Below, one piece after another: positions 12,157-22,561 of a stretch of 64,000 bases of DNA (position 1 is its first letter; each line of letters starts with the position of its first letter). The DNA comes from Lepiota brunneoincarnata (Eukaryota; Basidiomycota; Agaricomycetes; Agaricales; Agaricaceae): contig JAEBUN010000005.1 of NCBI GenBank assembly GCA_023014365.1, forward strand, positions 1,612,001 through 1,676,000, in the 5' to 3' direction. Under the pieces are notes generated by a model that was not told the origin of the DNA, made no database searches, and worked only from the letters and a program-made list of their open reading frames with translations. The position numbers were made by a program, and so were the translations under genes.

Positions 12157-14949
12157 TCACGATCGGTCGCCTGGTGTCCTTGGTGAGCCCAGGGGCGATG
12201 GTGCGTTGGAGTCAGCACCATCAGCTCTCCTTCCTCTACTCGATCCTACCCATCTCCAGACACGCAATTCATCACCACCCTCGACCTCTTCCATATTTGC
12301 GCGCACATTTGCATTACTTTCTACGACCCTTTCAACTTGGTCCCAAAGGCGCCTTCTTATAGGCACGGAATGTTCGTCCTGCAAAATCAAGTCCCGCAGT
12401 TGCAAAGACGACAGATAGGGCTGCGGCGCAGTCACTGGATCCGTGTAATGAGCAATCTCCTGGTTCCGTAACGTGTCTAACGCGATCTGAACCAGCTCTC
12501 CGACACGCCGAGCTTCCCCTCTCCTTCGGACGTAGCGGATTCTTGCGAGAAATGCAGCCAATCCGGTTGCCAGAATGACTAGAGAGCCCGTATATCCAAG
12601 TCACAATAAGGTGATACGTCAGACCGTTGTCAGCTTATCATGGGTGCGTTAGGGCATGCCTGACTACATACCAAAAACCGTTGGTTTCCATTCGGACCAT
12701 ACTTCCCTAGCTTTAACGATCACAACACAATCCCAAGTGAGCTCAGGCGTTCTGTGCGCCAAATAACGATGTCCTCTATTTCAATCCATCAAAAGTTATC
12801 TTTACTCCTTCTTGGGAACTGACTCACTCTGTGTCCTCCCCAATTATAATCCCGCCCCATTGTAGGAGTTGTTGAATGGCCTCATTGAAAGTATCGTCAA
12901 AAGCGGGAAGAAGATTTACCTGCATTACGACGAAAGGTGTAAGTCTAGCCCTCGTAGACTGCTGTGAAGGTATTACCGATGTCTTTCTTCTCATCGTTTC
13001 TTTCAGTTTTGAAATTTCAACGCCCCATTTCTTCGCCCCGTTACCATCAGAATCCTCGGCATGTTGGGCTGCTTTGCCTCCAGCGCAGAGGCGTCTGCCA
13101 CGTTCCTTCCCTAGTGTTATTTCAATGGCTTTACCCAACGCGCCAATATGTCGTTTCCTGTTCGGGTCTTCTAAGCAGCGCGGTGGCAGCGCAACGCTTC
13201 CAAAACCAGGAAGACCATTGAAGGAATCGGACAGAGCACCCCACACATATTCGGAGGGCGAAGATGCAGTGGCAAGCGACACATTAGACAATGGAGGTGG
13301 TGTCGGGAGGAAGAAGAGTAAGGCATTTGGATGAAGAAGGTAGCCGGAGTGGCAGGTTACGCTGAACTGGGTACATGAAGCGTGTTCAGGGCAAGGCGTA
13401 CAAGATTCGGGTTGAGGAAGCGGAAAGAGTGGCGGAAGTGGACAAGGGGTCAAATCCTGTGACCCTGCTGACGCATTAGGAGGTGGTGGATGTAGTGTTG
13501 TCCGGTTCTCGCGGTTGCATTCACGTACTGCCAGGTGACGAGCCTTGATCTCTTCCGTCGCCGAACTGGTTTTGGTTCCAGCCTCACAATACCCGATTGC
13601 TGCTGACTGAACTTTGTAGTCATACAGGTGGTAAGCAAGTACTGCAGCTAGTCCAACAGTGATAAGCCGTGTTAACCAGGAAGGTTTGTCGGACGTTAGT
13701 GCAGGTTGTTTTTCAAGTGCCTGAGCATGTTTGGCTACTTTTTTCGACGCGCCCCCTGCCCGTTGATCAGTTCGATGATGTTCTTGTCCTGATCCAGCTA
13801 AAGCAAGTTGGATAACCTGTTTTTCTTCAATCTCCTCTTGGTGGGGCTGCTCGGCATCTTCCTGAGATTCCTCTTTGACGGGTTCAATTACTGGAGATCG
13901 CGGGGGAAGACGAAATTCTCGAATAGGTACGAAGGGCAGATCGGGTTTAAACTCTGCAGCTTGAGGTGAAAAGGGTGGCGAGACTTGGGATGTTGGAGGT
14001 CGGCTGGGCGATGATGGCGGTGAGACCTGGGGAGGAGCAGAAAGAGACTTGCGAGACTTTCGTGAGCCCGTGCTCTTCCTCAGGGATTTTACTCTGCTCG
14101 GGGATGGGCGGGCAGGAGACGAATCTTCCGCTCCTGATTGAAAGATATTGTTATCCTCCCATCCACTCTCCTCTCCCTAAGTATTGATGTGTCAACATTG
14201 AGAATGATGCAGTTTTCGGTTGTCACTCACGAAGGATATGCGACGGGATTGGGTAGCGGCAGAATCAACCTGAATATAAGATGTGTCAGAGCCAGACTGC
14301 TATGGAGATGGGCAAATACAGACCGTCTTTTTGATCCTGCCGACCTTCTTGACTGGGAGCTCCTCGCTTTCGGACTCGCTCTCATGAATCGTGGTGACGT
14401 CACCGGGTGCTTTGCGTCTCTGTGTGGTGCCTCCTAGGACAGGCTGTGCTGAAGACCGCCTTCGTTTGACCTAAGCATAACTGAGCAACGTCATCGGACT
14501 ACCCACAAAAGCCAGACGTACTGGCTCAGATCGAACGGGAGACATTTCAACTTCGTCATCAGTGTTAACAGCAGAAACCTTGGGCAGTCGGCGTGAAGAT
14601 CGGCGCGTCGCAGGTGCCTTTCCCAGAATTGAATTCTAATGTCCTATGTTGATCATCTAGCAGTACACACCTTTCCCAGCGGTTTTCCAGTCAGACCGTC
14701 GGTAATGCCGTCATCGCTGGCCATGCTGTTGGCCTTCTTGATCCGCTCCCTCTTGAGTTTCGTTGCTTTGGACTTAATTTCATCGTTGAAAAGCTGCACA
14801 AGCTTGGGTTTCGAGTACGGGGTCGGGTAATTGACGTTGTGGTAACCCAAGATGCCAAGGAGCTGGGACACAGTTAGTGAAGCTGGGTTAAAATCAGGCT
14901 CGAGATATTCGCCCAGGCCGATGACCTGGGCTGAGGTGAGTCGAGACAT
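12157..14949 (-). CDS. SRC1: Inner nuclear membrane protein of the Src1/Heh/MAN1 family
   Basis: Residues 1-60 form the HeH/LEM-like domain: FNPASLTVSQLLGILGYHNV, then PYSKPKLVQLFNDEI. A basic Ser/Arg-rich nucleoplasmic region follows (LRKSTGSRKSRKS), then a first membrane segment WLTRLITVGLAAVLAYHLY. The lumenal loop is Cys-rich with several CxxC-like pairs near 13380. A second membrane segment, VILATGLAAFLARIRY, leads into the MAN1-Src1 C-terminal winged-helix domain (AHYTDPVTAPQPYLSSLQLR, RRRLWDQVERVVESNANVRA). Yeast and fission yeast relatives bind chromatin, telomeres and rDNA at the nuclear rim and recruit ESCRT-III for envelope repair. At least seven exons; the stop is at 12157. It is divergent from the IF1-like gene with 153 bp between starts. 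Confidence 0.85.
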
Positions 14950-15013
14950 TATAACTGAGAGAGATAAAGGTCAGAGAGGGGACCAAGCACATCAACAAGC
15001 AGGCCCTACATAA

Positions 15014-15041
15014 CACGTGCTTCTCGTGAATCAGGCACGTG
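15014..15041. promoter_or_regulatory. Pair of CACGTG E-boxes in a divergent promoter
   Basis: Two perfect CACGTG palindromes at 15014-15019 and 15036-15041, exactly 22 bp apart (about two helical turns), midway between SRC1 (-) and the IF1-like gene (+). This is the core site of bHLH factors such as Cbf1, Pho4 or Tye7. Binding itself is inferred. Confidence 0.5.
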
Positions 15042-15102
15042 CTCGTAGTATGCGCCTGATGTCATCTCTGACTCCTTTCACTCGAACGAGCACAAGCCAA
15101 CT

Positions 15103-15433
15103 ATGTCGTCTGGAACTACTGCACAAGTATGTAATGTCAAACCGCGATGTTAATTTATACTCAAATGGCTGGGCTCAGGACGGTGCTTGGAAACTCAAGG
15201 GGCAAGGGGAAGAGGCGAAGTACGTTCACGACAGGGTTGGTTTCCAGGGCTCCTGACACAATGCAACTGCAGACATGATAAATTTTCAGGAGCAGGAGCA
15301 ATTGAGGGCCATTCAAGAACAGGTTGCCAAAGGCGAGGAGTTGGTCCCGGATCCTGATAGAGACCACGAAGGTGGATTTGGCGGACAGGAAGATCTGGAG
15401 GACCGCTATGCCACAACAAGCGGAGACCACTAA
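15103..15433 (+). CDS. Small protein resembling the mitochondrial F1F0-ATPase inhibitor IF1
   Basis: Three exons (15103-15126, 15179-15235, 15290-15433) give 74 aa in frame. The middle reads DGAWKLKGQGEEAKYVHDRE followed by QEQLRAIQEQVAKGEEL. This fits the IATP pattern of a short disordered head, a charged segment with an aromatic before the helix, and a Glu/Gln/Leu-rich helix (compare KRE..EE.YvrqkEkEqL). IF1 blocks ATP hydrolysis by the synthase when the membrane potential falls. Oddities: the tail turns acidic and Gly-rich instead of continuing as a coiled coil, and there is no clear presequence on this start. An alternative upstream ATG (15050) would give an Arg/Ser-rich leader but is out of frame after splicing. 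Family call is tentative. Confidence 0.5.
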
Positions 15434-15502
15434 GGGTGACCTCATGTTCAGGACCGTAATGTATATTGGATTGAACGGTAGATAGAAGTCTAGAACATAA
15501 GA

Positions 15503-17151
15503 CTATGGGTACGAAGGTCTGGAAAATCCCCTGGTGCCGAACCAAAGACCATTGACCTAGAAATCGATGTCAGCAAGGGATCAGGGCACAAGAGGAGATT
15601 TACCATGTATTTCCAGTACGCTTGCGGGAAGACCTCCTTTTTTAACCAGTAGAAGAACCTGTAGCGGCCGCTCTGATCTACGAACGAACTGAAAGTTTCC
15701 TTGGGTTCAAGGCCGTACTTGAATTCGGCGAGCAGCAGTTCGCCGTAACCAGTTAACAACTTGACGATGTTAGTAACCTGGTAGACAAGCTGTACGGGGG
15801 TACGTACTGGACAACTTGTGTACCCATCGTAGCGGGCACCTGACACCGCGCCTGTTTCGAGGAAGGAGTAAATGTTTTCGGTTAGGACAGGGGCTTGAGC
15901 CGTAATAGCGGCAGCGGTTTTCGAGGTCGGAAGCGACGAAGAGTCTCCCAGAGAGAAAACATTGCTGAATTCCGGATTGGTATGTTGTAGTGTTCCCGAG
16001 TCTACTGACACCCAACCAGCGTCATCCGCCAAAGGGGAGTTCCTGATGAAATTCAAAGGTCCCATTGGTGGTGTTACATGTAGAGTTGTGTAACCAACAT
16101 CCACAGTAGACCCGTCATTCTTCTTGAAAGTGGCTTTATGATTGGTCGAATCTACAGCCACAAGGTTATGCTGGAAGTAGCCACCAATCTGCCGCTCTTC
16201 ACGCAGAGCGTTCAGCACGTCTGAATATTTTTTGACAGAGAACATGGTTGGCATGCCGGTATAAAAGCCGACAGCAACCTTGTCGCCACGGTTCGTTCGC
16301 CTAAATCTGTCCCACGCCATCCACATTATTTTTTGAGGCGCTGTGACATGTGTGAACGGCACGATTTAAACTTAAACGGTGAACCTCGCACCGCCAGCAC
16401 ACTTGATAACGCCTGCAGGCTGGGTAAATATGGCCTGCCCCGAGCGCAACCCCTCGATATCATCCCAAGTTTTGTCACAGGTGTTATATGAATAGATGGA
16501 GGACACCCCCGACTTTGAGTCGGCAAGTGCCTCTGGTAACCCCTTGATAGCGTCCCAGTTGATTTGAATACCCGCAGCAACGATGAGAATATCATAAGAG
16601 AGGTCACGTCCTGAGGTTGTGGTCAAGATCGATTTACCAGGATTGATGGTTTTGACGTTATCAGGTATCAGTGAAATATTTTTGGGGACAAGCGAGGCGA
16701 GAGGTTTTCGGTAATCTGTTTTTGGCTTGAGGCCAGAGCCGACGAGCGTCCTAAATGATCCTGATGGGTGAGCGCGTCTGAATGCGTTCAAGGCACAGCA
16801 TTACCATCCGGGCTAAGTGAACAACTCAGGACAACAAACACTATCTGGTCATGATGTTTACAATTGTACTTACCTGATAATAATGGTATTCTGCTGCATC
16901 AACGATAGCTACGTCGCCATCACCCAGAGTCTTCCCAGCAGCCTTGAAGCGGTTGTATATCTGACTTGCTACAGCCAGTCCACCGCTGCCTGAACGCGTT
17001 GTGCTGATAGTCAGTAGAAATAAACAACCTGAACTGGGGACATACCGCCGCCCACGATAAGAACCTTGTGTGTATCACCTAAATTTGTGCTTGCATGACG
17101 TCTCCAAACTAAGGAAGAGCGCACGGCGGTTGGACGACAACGGACGAACAT
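15503..17151 (-). CDS. SQR: Sulfide:quinone oxidoreductase, mitochondrial
   Basis: Six exons (17151-17046, 16989-16874, 16812-16805, 16750-16392, 16340-15604, 15556-15503) sum to 459 aa. The Arg/Ser-rich leader MFVRCRPTAVRSSLVWRRHA is a typical mitochondrial presequence. It is followed by the FAD Rossmann motif KVLIVGGGSGGLAVA, then EYHYYQPGWTLVGSGLKPK and IKCAGAPQKIMWMAW. The latter includes one of the two redox cysteines; the other lies in GYTSCPV. The C-terminus is VNGLWFGTRGFSRPSYP. The enzyme oxidises hydrogen sulfide at the inner membrane and passes electrons to ubiquinone. Residues PGW come from an 8-nt exon. It converges on the IF1-like gene with 69 bp between stops. Confidence 0.93.
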
Positions 17152-17455
17152 GTTGAACAGGCGGGTGTGTTGTGTGTTAGAGCCTGTGAGATATATTCAA
17201 ACATCATAAGATTGCGCCAGAATGAGCTGACAGTTGGCACCTGGTCACGGGTTACGTCCTCGTCCCAGTCACGGCTGCAACCAGTCCGCACCAGCATCCC
17301 GACATCCAGTCAGACCCCTACTATCTGCACAGATATTCCACGCTCCCAAGTTGAGCCATGTCGGCAACCCAGAATAGATCTCTGTTGCCAGTTGGAGAAC
17401 CCTGCCCGAATCGTTACCCACAACCCCCACCTTGATCTCCCTCCGATCTCATACA
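17152..17455. promoter_or_regulatory. 304-bp divergent promoter, SQR / Mso1-like gene
   Basis: Space between the SQR start codon (17151, minus) and the chosen start of the Mso1-like gene (17456, plus). The plus strand is open through part of it, but the encoded residues show no family pattern. No specific box recognised. Confidence 0.35.
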
Positions 17456-18551
17456 ATGCCATCAACCCCTTCTCGTCCACGCCCAGCTGGCCTGCCGAGC
17501 TCTCCAAGACCCAACAGAGCTACTAATTCAGCTCAGAGCTCCCCTTATAACCCTACCTCAGGGTTGCTACCAGTCGCGCCTACTCGCTCTCGTCCAGAGT
17601 TCCTGACACAAGGTCCATCTTCACTTCATGTACGGTCTCGCTCGCAACCACCCCGTGTTCCATCATCGCACGCCCACCGCAACCCGCCATCCTCTGCTGT
17701 ACGTCCCCCCGGCAACGAAGAAACATACGCCAGTTCGAGATCGCGCAGTCGTGAGCGAAGCAGGCCCCGGCTTGCCTCTCGAAATAATCAGGAAAAAAGT
17801 TTAGGAGCACCCACGACCCGCAACAATCCACCCTCACGGAGCCCAACACCTGACCCCGGGAACCGTGCGTATCTTCTAAAACCTAGAGTCAAATCCGTAT
17901 TTGAAGTGTTCATAGGTCAAGCCAAAGTCAACGAGTCTTCTGGAGATGGATATGCCATTTGGAATGCTGTTTCAACCGTAGCTAGTGCTTTGACTATCAA
18001 TGTGAGCAAGGCTTGGAATTCAAATATCCAGTCATTCGCCGGAGAAGGTGAGTTCCTGTATTTATCTAGTTTATTCTATGGGATGACCTCGATGGACAGA
18101 AACGCCCCCCGGACAAGAATCCCGTTTAACCCAGGCAATGAAGGCGTACCATATTGCTAAGGCCCGCGACATCTCCGACCTTCCTAGTTGGCTATTCAAT
18201 GAGCGGGAACGTCGAGCAGCCGATGTTCAGACACAGCCAGGTGTGACTGACAGTTATCAAGCTCAGACCTCAACACCTCAAGGCGGTGGAGGAGGTGAAA
18301 CGGCACCTCCTGAGCGACTCGGACCAGCATTTCCATCACGCGAGCCGAGTGCCAGTCAACCTCGCTTGCGGGGTACCGATCGTTTAAAGGCGATGCGTGA
18401 TGCTAAACGTGGTGCTCGAGAACCAGACATTTCTCGAGAGGGTACCACAAATGATAATCCCCAGGCCCCTCATGTATGGGACACACCTCTAGCTGTCTCT
18501 AGGCCACCTCGTATCGGGCTGCCTTCTGGGCCTCAACGAGGGAGGCGGTGA
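17456..18551 (+). CDS. Ser/Pro/Arg-rich protein, possible Mso1-type Sec1-binding protein
   Basis: Two exons (17456-18047 and 18100-18551) encode 347 aa. Residues 1-140 are disordered, rich in Ser, Pro and Arg. The conserved-looking core is residues about 150-250: FEVFIGQAKVNESSGDGYAI, then AVSTVASALTINVSKAWN and, across the intron, ETPPGQESRLTQAMKAYHIA and SDLPSWLFNERER. The last part resembles the end of the fungal Mso1 Sec1-binding motif (an alpha-helical stretch followed by a 'lPdWL' tail). Mso1 helps Sec1 and SNAREs at exocytic sites. The match is short and judged from memory, so the function is a suggestion. The tail is Gly/Arg-rich and disordered. Confidence 0.45.
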
Positions 18552-19342
18552 TGACATATCACCGCGATCTTTGATTGGCAGATGCTTTGGTGATGATGAA
18601 TGATCCATTAGCTATATCATACAACAAAAACATATTTCTATCTATGCATGTTTCGTATATATTTAGACTCCGACACCCAATATATGCAAGACACTTTGTC
18701 GTGGCAACCAGTGTGACATGTTACGATCGCTGCTCCTGCCAGCTCCTACCCCTGGTCTGCAAATTGCTCTGAATTACATAGATCAAATTATCTACGGGGA
18801 CATCACATTAGGATCGATTTGGAGCTGTTGGTGTTGCCAATGCTTGGACCATGCACCTAGCATGGATGATGACTGATGGAATCACCCAGTATCCATACGG
18901 AGAGGCTTTGCACTGGCTTGGCTACCGCCAACAAGCCAATCCAAGACCGAGATCAGTGCCATACGCGCACCCCCCTTAACCACAAGTCTGGGTCCCCAAG
19001 CAGAAACCTATGACACCTGTTACCATGGCGGTTCCCATCTTCTCATGGTCTCCGTCACTTATAAGCCTCACAGCTGGCAGTGTTCTCCACCCCTTTCCCT
19101 TTAGCTCTTCCTTTCGTTCATTCTCTTCTCTCTTTCATTTTTCGAGTGGATCTCGACCAATCCCTCTTTCGTTCATCGTGAGGTAAGTTGTACCAGCTGC
19201 ATGCCACACCCCCGGACTTACAAAGGGCCTCAGATCACCCGTTTCTTTGACTAGAGACATAAAGTAGCAGCCCTTCAGTGGCCTTTCCAGTTTTCAGCCC
19301 AACGACAGTCCTTCCATCGGTTCACTTTCTTGCTATTTCAAA
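18552..19342 (+). promoter_or_regulatory. Promoter and leader of the cupredoxin gene, with TATA-like box and candidate 5' UTR intron
   Basis: A TATAAG box sits at 19060-19065, followed by long C/T-rich runs at about 19080-19160, a common start-site context in highly expressed fungal genes. A consensus donor GTAAGT at 19183 with AG acceptors near 19254 suggests a 5' UTR intron before the ATG at 19343. CCAAT motifs occur near 18840 and 18936. Confidence 0.5.
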
Positions 19343-20835
19343 ATGATCATTGCTCGCATCATCGGAGCCGCCACTTTACTTTCCGGCTTTGCCGCCGGCT
19401 TGCCTCACCATGTGAGGGATAGCTCAATCAATGAGCCCGCTGTTTCCGCTCCCAACGGTACCCCCATTACAGAGGGCACGCAGCCCACGTCAGTATTCTC
19501 TTGAAATCCACCTGGGAAACTTCCTGACTGACCCACCACGATAGGCAAACCCCAACTGATAATGGTTCCTCAGATGGTTCTAACATTGAGTCCAATGTGA
19601 TTTCCAGCGCTGAGTGGGAGTCTTCATCAATTGTCTTGGAATCCACTGTCACAACCGCCGCCTGGGACTCTTATCAGACCCCAACCTACGGTTCTGGAAG
19701 TTCCAACTGGGGAAGCTCGACCTACAATGACTGTGTGTCTCGTAAGTGGACGGTTCGTCAAAGGTACATCCTGGAAATGCTGAGGCGTTTTTTCAGAATG
19801 CCTCGCTCAATACGGCAATTCCCCCCAGCCCTGGCAACCCCCTACCGTCACTGAGCCTACTCCTGAGCTCGGCGGTAGCGGCGCTACCCACACCGTCATC
19901 GTCGCACCAAGCCAGGGTGTTCTCCGCTATATTCCTTTCGCGGTGAACGCCTCCGTCGGTGACACGGTCAAATTCATGTGGGGTGCTAACAACCACACCG
20001 TGACCAAGTCCTCCCAGTTGACGCCTTGCAACAAGACCTCCGATTTACCTTTTGCATCCGGTATCCAGCTCAAGGACTTTGTTTGTGAGTAATCGACATC
20101 ACCGGCGGCATATCTAATACTGAAGCGCCAATCAGTCACCCAGGTTGTCAATGACACCAACCCGACCTTCTTCCACTGCGCTGTTCCTAGTCACTGCCAG
20201 AAGGGAATGTTTGGTATCATGTTAGTCCTACAAAAGCTCTGTATTCGTGCCAGCTACTGACATTATCGCAACAGTAACCCGCCCAGCAACTCTGGCGCTG
20301 GTACCTCCGTCTCCCTCATGATGTCAACCTGGACTTCCAGCGTGAGTGTTATGCACATGGACAGAATTAAAATCACAAATTCACGGACACGCTTACACAG
20401 AACCCCGATCTTGCTGCTTATTCTACTTACTCCAGCTCTGTGACTCAAAACAACACCGCCGTTTCTCGCTGGGGCGGTAACATTGACGTCGCTTCCCTCC
20501 CAGAATGGTCTCATCCTTTGGTTGCTGAGAATGTTATGTACACCCGTACTTTCTTGGCTTCCAATCCCGAGACCGTGAAGGACGACGGTAGCATCGACAT
20601 GAGCAACTCCGCTGGCACTCCCTTGATGATTCCTCAGGATATCAGTGTTGCTCTTAGCAACTCTAATGCCCCCCCTTCCACTGCCGGCTCCGCCGCCCTT
20701 TCCGTCCCCGCTGCCTCGGCCAGTGAGACTGCCTCTACTGCGCCTCCTACCAACCTCCCCAGCGGTGCTACGGCCACATCACCCAAGTTCATTGTCGCCC
20801 TCGCTGCGGCTGCCGCCAGCTTCTTCTTGCTGTAA
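19343..20835 (+). CDS. Secreted GPI-anchored cupredoxin (blue-copper-like) protein
   Basis: Six exons (19343-19488, 19545-19741, 19797-20084, 20136-20220, 20275-20341, 20401-20835) give 405 aa. There is an N-terminal signal peptide (IIARIIGAATLLSGFAAGL) and a Ser/Thr-rich spacer with a DCVSQC segment. The cupredoxin fold spans residues about 150-260: VIVAPSQGVLRYIPFAVNAS, VGDTVKFMWGANNHTVTKS and FFHCAVPSHCQKGMFGI. A His, a Cys, a second His and a Met sit where type 1 copper ligands are expected. The tail is Ala/Ser/Thr/Pro-rich with a hydrophobic end FIVALAAAAASFFLL and no basic tail, as in GPI-anchor signals. Such proteins are common on fungal cell walls; the physiological role is unknown. 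Confidence 0.85.
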
Positions 20836-21147
20836 GCTGTGGTCAGTGCACGAGTGAACGAGGTGAGATCCTTGAAGGGAAAATTAATCTTACGGGTAAT
20901 TAATTCATCGGGACTTTAGATTAGCAAGATACTGTTACCCGCTCCTGTTTATAGTTGGACTGATCACTTCTTTCTTACATGACCGCCATTGCGTTACTTT
21001 ATTTTTTTTTGCACTCCGTAGTTTCGCATTTTGACACGTGTGTCTCTGAACCTAGAGATAGTTCTAACAATGCAAACTCATGGTTTGATACCATTTCTTA
21101 TATACCCAGGCATGCTGTGATACTTCGAGTGCATGCCGACGCTTGCC
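20836..21147. other. 312-bp convergent 3' region
   Basis: 3' flanks of the cupredoxin gene (+) and the NEPRO-domain gene (-). AT-rich, with a poly-T run near 21000. Nothing coding recognised. Confidence 0.4.
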
Positions 21148-22404
21148 CTAGAAACCGAAAATGGCATCAATTTCATCGGTACGTTTCTTCTTCTTTCGGG
21201 TTTTTATCTTGGAGACCTGGCCCAGTGCAGGGTTTCCATGTCTGTGAGCTGACTTCGGCGAGGCTTCCTCCATCGCGGAGATCTCGGAGTCCGGGGTGGT
21301 GGCCAGCTTCTCGTGTTTAACAATTACTTTGGGGTATTTAGCCTTTTCAACGCAGGGGGAGGCGAATATGGTCGAAGAACTTGCCTGAATGTTGTTTGCA
21401 TGTTTCAACATTCTTTTTCGGCCTCGCGGGCTCGATGGGAGATTGGCTATCTTCTGCATCTTCTAATGCAGACGCGCTAATCGTGAATGAAGGGGAGGGA
21501 GGACTCCTTGGCTCTCAGTAACTTCTCTTCTTGCACCATGACTAGTGGAGTAGCAAGAGAAATGTCTAGCGCCTTAGCAGTAGAGACGGCCTCGGTGCTA
21601 GAAATCAGACCAATATACCTCGGGGCGGTGAAGAGAAAACACACTTCGAGCGAGTTGCAAAGATTCACAAGAGTAGAAATCAGATCCCCATGGGCCTCAA
21701 GAAGAGTTTGTGCCAGAGCATACAATCGGCAGGCGATTGCGGACAATGTGAGAACCAGCTGGAGAAATGCACCCGTTTGCATTGCCCTCTTGAAGGAACT
21801 TGCATTCTCGTTATTCGCGAGCGAGTATGGCTACCTCGAACTTACGAACCTGTAAGCGTCTAGAAACTTCGCGGACATCTATATAATTGTCACCATGCAG
21901 CCACGACGGGTACAATGAGCTGACCTTCCACAAGAGCTCGCGCGGTGGAGCGAGCACTTGGGTCGCGAATTTCAATGCATTAATATCGGGAAGATGCGTC
22001 CATGAAGATTTGAGAATGACCTGACTGCGTTCACGAAATATGTTACATCCCTTTTATCGTTTTCTGCTGTTAGGAGCTCACTTGTGATAATCCATGCTAT
22101 TATAAAATGCATGACGGATCTGCGCGACGCTGGCATGAAGATGTAGCCCATGAAGACGATTGCAGAGCCTCCGCATCTCCTGCACGTGTCTCCAGAATAT
22201 AGCAGACCTGTGCTGGTTTTTCCCTTTGTAGAATATTCTCTCTAGGAGACGTGATTCTTCCTCGAATCCGGTGAGGGCTGCCGAGAGATGGCGAGCGATG
22301 AATTTGAGACGCTTCAAGGCCAAATCAACATGCGGGTATGTAGAGGAGTCAAGCGAGTTTTTCTGAGAGGGTGAGCATGTCGATAAGCGGATAATGGGCT
22401 TCAT
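21148..22404 (-). CDS. NEPRO-domain (nucleolar) protein
   Basis: Residues 20-110 hold the NEPRO/DUF4477 N-terminal domain: LALKRLKFIARHLSAALTG, LLERIFYKGKNQHRSAIFWR and HVQEMRRLCNRLHGL. The family core 'YKnKNQHRsa.fw..v.evrr' is easy to see. Downstream exons give KFATQVLAPPRELLWK and an alpha-helical hydrophobic part, FLQLVLTLSAIACRLYALAQ. The C-terminus is a basic KIKTRKKKKR followed by TDEIDAIFGF, which also looks family-typical. Animal NEPRO is nucleolar and the fold has been linked to the RNase MRP protein Rmp1, so a role in rRNA processing is plausible but inferred. Acceptors near 22024, 21846 and 21470 were chosen by frame; the last intron is the least sure. It is divergent from beta-adaptin (157 bp). 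Confidence 0.68.
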
Positions 22405-22561
22405 GATGAATTGAGGGACGCTTTGAACTCACCGTAGATTTCATTTCTACTGTTTACGTAAGCACCTCGCCAGGCTGATATCATAGACGTCCACAACCAT
22501 GATATGCAAGTTTACACCCTACACTGTCCCTGATTCGGGACCTGGGTCTTGAACGTCAACG

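Noticed and set aside
12876..13334. Plus-strand 152-codon frame
   Set aside because: Antisense to the lumenal and transmembrane part of SRC1, which has clear domain support.
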